Notes under the pieces: generated by a model
Told to the model about the DNA's origin: nothing
Seen by the model: the letters and a program-made list of their open reading frames with translations, nothing else
Database searches by the model: none
Translations under genes and position numbers: made by a program
In this document: positions 16,701 through 19,624 of the stretch, piece by piece
Layout: every line of letters begins with the position of its first letter
Numbering within the stretch: position 1 is the stretch's first letter
Assembly: GCA_021204635.1 (NCBI GenBank)
Contig: JAJPZB010000084.1
Location: forward strand, 1-19,624
Reading direction: 5' to 3'
DNA from: Opitutia bacterium
GTDB lineage: Bacteria; Verrucomicrobiota; Verrucomicrobiia; Opitutales; UBA953
Length of the DNA stretch: 19,624 bases

Positions 16701-19367
16701 CGTCGTGCCGCCGCTGACAGCAACACTGCCGGTTATCGAATTCGTCCCATCGATGGTCAACGTCCCAACACCGCTTTTGGTCAACGTCTCGCCCAAATAT
16801 TTCCCGGATGCAATCGTCAGGGAAGCCGGGGTTGCGACCTCTTCTCCAGCGTCATTTTCTGTATATCCCACTGCGCCAATGTCGAAGTTCGTCACCGAAT
16901 AACTCCCGCTGACGGAAATTGCGCCATCCGACGACAACGACAATTTCGACGCAGAAATATCGCCCGAAATCGTCAGCGTGCCGCCGGAAACATCTACACT
17001 GCCGGAAGAGGAAAGCGCCCCACTAATTGTCAGCGTGCCGCCGGAAACGGAGAGCGCTGTCGGGGAAATTCCGCTCGAAAAGCTTAGCGAGCCGTCGCCG
17101 GTCTTTGCGAGCGAACCCTCGAATGTAACCGTGCCATTGATGGAAATCGATTTTCCGGAATCGACATCAAATGTCGCTCCCGAAATCGTCAGCGCAGAAC
17201 TCGTAGTCCACCCCGACGAACTTTCCGTGACGCCAATTGTCGTGCCGTTAAAAGACAACGTGTGCCCGCCGTCCGAATCTCCATCCCAGGCCGACGAAAA
17301 TGCGATACCACCATCGCCAATGTTCATGCGGTTCACAGAAATCGTATATGTGCCGGAATTCCCGACATCCAACTCTGCCGTGTTGATTGTGCCGGACCCG
17401 CTTACCAAGTTCGAAATTGACCCGGACGCGTAGGTCATTGCCCCCGTGACATTCAATGTCCCGTTGACCAATAACGAACTCAAGCCATAGGAATTGGAAA
17501 TTGCACGCAACGTGACAGTTACGCCGGAATCGATGGTGACATTTCTGCTCTCGCTTTTGGTCACGCGAGTTTGCAAAGCATCGAGCTTATAAGTCGTTCC
17601 CGACGCTCCGGAAAAGGTGAGACTTGACGTAACGCTGTTTAAAACGACAGTGCCTATGCTCCCCGACCCCGTCCCGCCCGAGAGCGTCAGCATGTTTGAG
17701 CCGCTCTCTATCGTAATTTTCGTCGCTTTTAACACCCCGGAAAGTTCCAACGAAGCGTCGTCCATGATGAACGTAACGTCGCCCAAAATCATCGTGCTGG
17801 GGATTATCGCGGAAGATGAGCCATATAACTCGCCGGAATCTACGCTTATCGTTGCATTTGCGGCGTTGAGGGAAGAGCTGCTCCAATCCAAATTGCCGGA
17901 GTATTCCAATGTGCCGGCGAAATCAGAATTCAAAATTATCGATGTGTACCCGGACGAATTGTTGGTGTAAGCAATCGTTCCCGTGCCAACGATGCCTGAA
18001 AAATCGGTGGAAGCCTCGTCGCGCAAACTCAGCGTGACGTTGTCGCCAATCGAAAGCGTCGAACCGGACGCAATATCGACAGACGCCGCGCTAATCGAAA
18101 CTCCCGAATCGGCGATAAATTCAACATCCTGAGAAATCGTCAACGTCCCAACCCGCATAGAGTCGGCGACCGTTATTTCCGCGCCGGCGGTTGCAAATTC
18201 CACATCCTCACTACCAAAGAACACGTCGTCCTCGCCATCGTGGAGCCAATCCCCAAGACCATCGGTAGCATCTGCCGCAATTTTCCAAGTCCCGCTCTCT
18301 CCTCCATTCCAGAGCAAATCGTATCCGTCAGAGACAAACTCTACGGAAATCGTCCCGGTCCCGATCGTGACAGTATTGCGCGCAGAAATCGCCGCACCAT
18401 CAATGGTGAAATTCGCGACGGAAAGCGTGTTGGTGTCAAAATTGCTTATCGTGCCTCCCTCAATCAGCGTGTATGTGGAAGTCTGCCCACTTGAAGTCAC
18501 GGCAGCCTCGTCGAGGGCGAAAATGACATCGGACGTAACCTGCACTATTCCGGAATTTTGGATGGAACTCTCGCTGAGCGCGACGTCGCCTGCAAGGACG
18601 AGGGTAGTACCCGACGCGACTGTCACGGAGTAGAAATTGGAAATGCCTCCGTTCAAAGTCGTCGTTCCCGTGCCGTTGAAGGTCAAAGTTGAAGTCGTGT
18701 TGTTAAGACCGATCAACTGGGAATTTACCGTGTAATTTGCCGACCCGGAAAACGCCAATGTGGCGACCGTTATCGTGGTGTTGTTGACAACCGCTGTGCC
18801 GTTGTACCCACTCGTATTATAGTTTACGGTGCCGTTGGAATAAATGGTCCCTGTGCCGGAAATCGCTGTCGCCGCCCCCGAACCGGTACTTGTGTAATTC
18901 GTGATTATTATGCCGCGCCCACTGGCATTGACGTTCACGTAGTACGTTCCCGAAAAACCGGAAAGATCCCCGCTGAAAATTTCGTAAGAATTTGCCGACG
19001 ATGCACTCAGCACCGCCCATACACCGGTTCCGGTGATCGTTCCGGAAAACACAGGGTAGTTCGACCACGCACTCCCATCGGTAATGACGATACCCAAATT
19101 CGATTCAGCCTCGGTCGTCCCGCCTATAATGTAATTCCCACTGTACGTAGCCTGCTGGAACCACCAATTAGTGCCTTGAAACGCAGTCTTTAGTGCGTTT
19201 GCGTCTGTGTAGATCTCCGTGTACCCGTCTGTGTCATTGTCCCATGTCGCGGAACCCGTAACGATACCGGAGTTTGTCACCACCGACGCCATAGTCGGGA
19301 CGTTTGGCGCGACGACTAATGCGGCAGCGGCGAAGAGGGTTGAGAGGAAAAATTTTGAGTTTTTCAT
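6717..19367 (-). CDS. Giant autotransporter (type Va) with beta-helix repeat passenger
   Basis: A 4,216-residue surface or secreted protein. From the ATG at 19367 it opens with a classical Sec signal peptide (KNSK, hydrophobic core LSTLFAAAALVVA, likely cut after TMA at 27). About 3,800 residues of Ser/Thr/Gly/Ala/Val-rich passenger follow. These are full of autotransporter-associated beta-strand repeats such as KTGDGSLSFSSG, VSGGTLTISG, KTGTGTLVVSG and KSGSGTLAFD, which predict a very long parallel beta-helix. Three Trp/Gly-rich modules interrupt the helix near residues 350, 1060 and 2110. From about 3,865 there is a helical linker and then a C-terminal beta-barrel ending in Arg-Tyr-Gln-Phe, the terminal aromatic signature needed for Bam insertion. 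I see a single cysteine in the passenger (TVLCDGD). No catalytic motif is visible, so adhesion or a surface layer is the best guess. The frame stays open 60 codons upstream, but the signal peptide fixes the start. It has its own terminator. Confidence 0.95.
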   Translation of the reverse strand: MKNSKFFLSTLFAAAALVVAPNVPTMASVVTNSGIVTGSATWDNDTDGYTEIYTDANALKTAFQGTNWWFQQATYSGNYIIGGTTEAESNLGIVITDGSAWSNYPVFSGTITGTGVWAVLSASSANSYEIFSGDLSGFSGTYYVNVNASGRGIIITNYTSTGSGAATAISGTGTIYSNGTVNYNTSGYNGTAVVNNTTITVATLAFSGSANYTVNSQLIGLNNTTSTLTFNGTGTTTLNGGISNFYSVTVASGTTLVLAGDVALSESSIQNSGIVQVTSDVIFALDEAAVTSSGQTSTYTLIEGGTISNFDTNTLSVANFTIDGAAISARNTVTIGTGTISVEFVSDGYDLLWNGGESGTWKIAADATDGLGDWLHDGEDDVFFGSEDVEFATAGAEITVADSMRVGTLTISQDVEFIADSGVSISAASVDIASGSTLSIGDNVTLSLRDEASTDFSGIVGTGTIAYTNNSSGYTSIILNSDFAGTLEYSGNLDWSSSSLNAANATISVDSGELYGSSSAIIPSTMILGDVTFIMDDASLELSGVLKATKITIESGSNMLTLSGGTGSGSIGTVVLNSVTSSLTFSGASGTTYKLDALQTRVTKSESRNVTIDSGVTVTLRAISNSYGLSSLLVNGTLNVTGAMTYASGSISNLVSGSGTINTAELDVGNSGTYTISVNRMNIGDGGIAFSSAWDGDSDGGHTLSFNGTTIGVTESSSGWTTSSALTISGATFDVDSGKSISINGTVTFEGSLAKTGDGSLSFSSGISPTALSVSGGTLTISGALSSSGSVDVSGGTLTISGDISASKLSLSSDGAISVSGSYSVTNFDIGAVGYTENDAGEEVATPASLTIASGKYLGETLTKSGVGTLTIDGTNSITGSVAVSGGTTNITGTLTASSISVAGDGTALYVSTLGAVSSSEKISIGSGSTLSVDTTSSAISSLSVELDGGTLVGLDIKTGVSVEIDSDSILSGVSITGGTLVIDDGAVVSLVGDVAVSSGTIDLSKIVFDADDAVVIFDVSDLTSSAGLLLESLSSDITTSVEGTYNDNGEGQITFKATDGLWISWDSSSSSKTWTSGKFGDDSVETATKSTNFGILGDGETETITVSGAVSAVNAQVSAGAGSYVFTGSGNLTLSGTLTVKSGSMSVGIAMTSSNIVVSGGTLSGTASGSLNLADSSEGSIRISDGTVSLENASATNAETITMTGGELAFVSGALDSVSEISISGTSTNTLTWLGGNTDNSVFSKLVVTPGSDVELDIESGVVTLSNLGVIDVSGVSVNYYKTGAGELQFADRGLLSGTLYVNEGTVSITITSDTQTSFLGDIIISGPTAVFRVENNEPFGGAASYKEGVYSVVSIYDGGTLQVGSSSSATNVSRVVIYDVLTLGDGASIIDDQSYTGSDENIQWAALVMDMNTNASIWVEDGATASIGTFISLETDTTFYVGDGATLTVTGAIVYDDDSSEYAMAGIVKTGTGTLVVSGSNSSSYYDNYGGTTDIAAGTLRIASSGAAPSGSVLIEEGATLEVQIGSSSTATFSGAVSGSGEVHLISGTTVFAGSLSYTGLTTVDESATMLIRNSFSGDIYLAGKLGGSSTYNGSLTLTDTAEIYVETGRTFVLGVYATLTDESSKTVTKTGDGTANISATNFRAETYVVKAGTLSAGTAISVENVELSGGTLASEIGVSDVWTINNLTVDSAGGEISGSAVLVGTAGVSTIDLEGVLTVSGNLSTDDTLELSGSSKSGELAIAAGGSVTAPTLVVGSDFAGYKNGIDIATDGTLTVTNGATFANEMTISGSGMFSAAGTLSFQNGGTISGVTIALDESTPLVFDVAQGATLVISTDAEFAEITDDGLVNPTEATVISKTGAGRLTINTSLAAYFGSIVVTEGTLTVKTSEIMLSNTKDISVDSATLTLSSNSTYGITKWNGSVSLTNDAIVSGSGIKIAGSANFTALDSSIRASVQLSGSGDIVLGGVTISGGLLLGLANMGVDDDGNAVIMADNSGANLIFDGSTSAVVVEGTLQLDGFDESTGKSYDLAEDATDNRQISVDIENVGAIGSEYVLISMGDSGKNYLTDSALEHFVLSDSVATLLGNRTYAFEVNGDGSLVIKAYGTKVWDGATEWVAGGTGWDVTVSKNSSATASTFETGDYVDFQFSGTGNSITVSEDGVSVGGVAFNGSNGSSEFTVTFSSESGITGDEYSAVSVRSGTVKFEAVSGVEGVDHTFAGGLVIASDASLEIGTLVSDDYRLGTGDITLAGTLLLTQDGSVISNHVAVSGSHATISVATDTAASITGAVSGTGTLNKTGDGELSIIADTATVASVAVGEGTLNIVAAPSDSGDNSGDGGDDGTEEAASVGVQISSISVASGATLNIESGVALTGDTSLAVSGTATIADSGSVLNSLSMTDGATLTVDDGAGTLSVGSFDPDAGVSASYSASGNAQINAGLELDSASSLAISVESGGVLTIAGEVYDKPADDDSDEDSGTSFTITKSGSGTLAFDDFQSAAGIIFSGGTLTFAAGSNASGDFNSNGVNANLIFSVSTEEETSIGDTGKAFVVYSTLNISTTLADGETADDETLASVEIRSNINAQGKINITTEAGTTVVIAGETNAYSEIDVSRNSTLSIAEGVSSFAGTAFVLNDGATLEIGSDLAGTSSGALTIYDGTTISFTSSGASIAFGELSGANKAASYAIAVEGDGRLVIGSGYSAINNLQNLTVTIDDSSTLENAGLMKAGTFVGGGTVANSGTLHIASNSSRFTGTLEVESGGETYLEDGGLIANATALVDSDENGYGTLYLTASGDVSIGDTGDSSVTEVIKSVSGGGRVVALGSSLWFGSGAFSDFTGSLEAIGGTLNYNSAVEAGKIVVGGEYDGVSYGGVLSSIVTATISADLVVSSGEINVASGKTLTVAGAFSASDVIYFTGDGTTDVKSDIEKTSSSLEISVSAGTVKLAGDNQQTLTSVYTGGTVEFDSAASLGTDGSTIVLSGGTVRFADDTDGETISNSISGTGTIEGATGVTLSGISSAFSGKVMAVDEAKFTVLCDGDISYSLVYFGAEIGSTIIISTAGASDDELYDGGAYFTGAGTVKLDIGDGKNLKISNSSLYASGSGIEAFTGEIDVTSGTLEIGSSAYLGTGDIVLSEGTTLLLSDNTTLANGVSGYGEVRKTKAGTTSFLGGTLAATTTVEEGTLAISGVASGTSITLKAGAGAILELSKVWDASSSSIKNNTSTKTFNADYTISGSGSVTFSYFASTGSATVSGSLTGETANTSITLSGGGEGSHFSLAITQASVTKTGSGNWILDNYSSTADLSVAAGVLSIATYNSDEARSEQNIYISSGAYLQISGMSDDGGDSIKGTISGSGTLIISASTLVELDLNEDSGDAWKLMVDSGAKVQINDSMANGITVNANGELIVFADSGETVELSGSIDAATNSTVSKTGSGELVISSENVSISATLAIEEGQVTVKTTLGSGYDGIVDISDGAKLVFDLGDDGSSLFAKTLTGEGEMEVASGTVSVLAENADFSGNVTIDDGATIVLGGGGSEAGFGNGSVTINDGGTLQISQGKDNALPTSVSGSGDIIINNTKSSYKTTYTPLKDFTGGIEVWRGALAVSTENWNSLSNYIFLDNTTSDASLVISNSDSAVFSLENRYDNNGDPYVTVASVKDETAKTTVSPAVVLEGAGGFYVASGAEFGIAGSTLQPASGTTLGLGKGATISSDLYVPSGATLELDVASASSVGALSGKISTVALATAAATSSTNSATVNGSFTLDGDMNAAVSDTDFASTTGLLKVADNVSLNAGGLVTLKDEDGLFDAGEELVLVSSGKAVIGYGASFYTADGVELEAVVANDGKDVVVAKTVQVGAPAGLGEFANLIGKNSKIGNAIWGSGTNSEQRAKLLNFSPVSFGALSEMTLGLVHMESDLLRQRLEQRRYDIGFNENNDDDLTKTYVNAVGGADSTSKGKNKARNYNISHLGALAGIDGKPATDLTLGASVAYDNVQARIHNGGGKHTADAARVGVYGMYMFDEVTYAGLGLNFGFTSFNTKRHNALETLKGDTTGTDISASLVVGRMFVLNEDVGLHISPYIGLDFTYDSIGDFNESGGSESAFDVDSMNRLSMRGLVGFTINWVPTESFRLALEFMYAHEFLDTDTDIDAKFSRGEYAGQGFTSTAYFSGENTIDFGPRVEYRINDAWSVSAGYTFQTDFSKTITHNANIGVRYQF
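16969..17048 (-). repeat. Near-identical DNA repeat inside the passenger
   Basis: Two 23-base stretches, at 16969-16991 and 17026-17048, differ at one base. They encode two copies of VSGGTLTISG spaced 57 bp (19 codons). This shows recent tandem duplication of one beta-helix rung, in contrast to most of the passenger, where repeats have diverged at the DNA level. Confidence 0.7.
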
Positions 19368-19603
19368 GGTCGTTTTAGACGGGGAAGTTCGTTTTTGGGG
19401 CGTTTGCTTTTTGATGGGGAGAAGGTCTGCGCAGACAACCCACGCAGTTTCGCGAAATTTTGCCCGCTTATCCCCGCAACCGCAACAAAAAACCACACCA
19501 CCACCAAGCCCTCCGAAAACTCCTCCCGCCACAAACTCTCGTGGCACTTGCCGCCACCACCAACCCGGTTTCCCACCTGCGATGCGGAATCACACACGTA
19601 ATT
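19368..19603. promoter_or_regulatory. Upstream region of the autotransporter gene
   Basis: This region must contain the promoter of the giant gene, but I see no convincing -35/-10 pair and no Shine-Dalgarno (CTAAAACGACC precedes the ATG). It holds two perfect palindromes, GTCTGCGCAGAC at 19425-19436 and TTTCGCGAAA at 19448-19457. It also holds CCACCACCAAGCC at 19498-19510 and a full CCACCACCAACCC at 19554-19566. The autotransporter frame is open through much of it, but the sequence is repeat-like and precedes the signal peptide, so I treat it as non-coding. Confidence 0.5.
19425..19436. promoter_or_regulatory. Perfect palindrome GTCTGCGCAGAC, possible operator
   Basis: A 12-bp perfect palindrome lies 58 bp before the autotransporter start codon, a plausible place for a dimeric regulator. 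Its nine-base core TCTGCGCAG recurs at 2140-2148, just upstream of the sigma-54-like site of grpE. No regulator is identified. Confidence 0.25.
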
Positions 19604-19624
19604 CTCCCGCTAAGTTAGCGGGAG
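19604..19624. repeat. Perfect hairpin at right edge
   Basis: CTCCCGCTAA (19604-19613) and TTAGCGGGAG (19615-19624) are exact complements around a single G. The last seven bases equal the first seven bases of the window. It could be the terminator-like stem of an unseen neighbour or part of the dispersed intergenic element; the base after the stem lies outside the window. Confidence 0.7.

Noticed and set aside
8700..17970. Many Ser/Pro/Val-rich open frames on the plus strand
   Set aside because: They mirror the Ser/Thr/Gly-rich repeat codons of the passenger on the other strand. They lack signal peptides, motifs and ribosome binding sites.
19368..19547. 60-codon N-terminal extension of the autotransporter
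   Set aside because: The signal peptide begins at the ATG at 19367. The extension is Gly/Cys/Arg-rich, covers repeats and palindromes, and would block Sec targeting.

Overview
The window looks like chromosome of a Gram-negative, GC-rich bacterium. The best guess is a host-associated member of the Verrucomicrobia (Opitutae-like). The grounds are a giant autotransporter built of autotransporter-associated beta-strand repeats, the near absence of Shine-Dalgarno sequences, and a tandem zinc-finger miniprotein of a kind I recall from gut bacteria. This assignment is inference; no rRNA gene is present. Every gene I accept is on the minus strand, and there is no tRNA, rRNA, CRISPR array, transposase or phage gene.

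Reading in the direction of transcription, right to left: (1) 19368-19624 is a regulatory and repeat region with a perfect hairpin at the window edge, CCACCACCAACCC repeats and two short perfect palindromes. (2) 6717-19367 is one gene for a 4,216-residue type V secreted surface protein: signal peptide, about 3,800 residues of Ser/Thr/Gly-rich beta-helix passenger, and a C-terminal beta-barrel. A bidirectional-type terminator follows at 6675-6710. (3) ribF (5627-6640) makes FMN and FAD; it carries an unusual insertion in its kinase domain. (4) 5397-5626 is intergenic and holds a 91-bp compound inverted repeat. (5) 5169-5396 encodes a 75-residue protein with two identical C-x2-C-x14-C-x6-H units, followed by a rho-independent terminator. 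(6) 1-4978 is a compact housekeeping cluster: a single-pass membrane miniprotein, hisS, aroB, grpE, dnaJ. hisS-aroB and grpE-dnaJ are 12-15 bp apart. The GrpE and DnaJ pair serves the DnaK chaperone cycle, HisS charges tRNA-His and AroB makes dehydroquinate for aromatic amino acids. (7) 1-180 is another repeat-rich region.

The most unusual thread is a family of low-complexity DNA motifs. TTGGTGGTGG/CCACCACCAA blocks next to small hairpins occupy each of the larger intergenic gaps. Related or similar short repeats also occur in frame inside genes: a GCCACCACCGT pair inside ribF, and a GCGACAACAATGCC motif (Asp-Asn-Asn-Ala) in the disordered tails of GrpE and HisS, with a shortened form in the membrane miniprotein. 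A sequence with exact sigma-54 promoter spacing lies directly before the preferred grpE start and would give a leaderless message.
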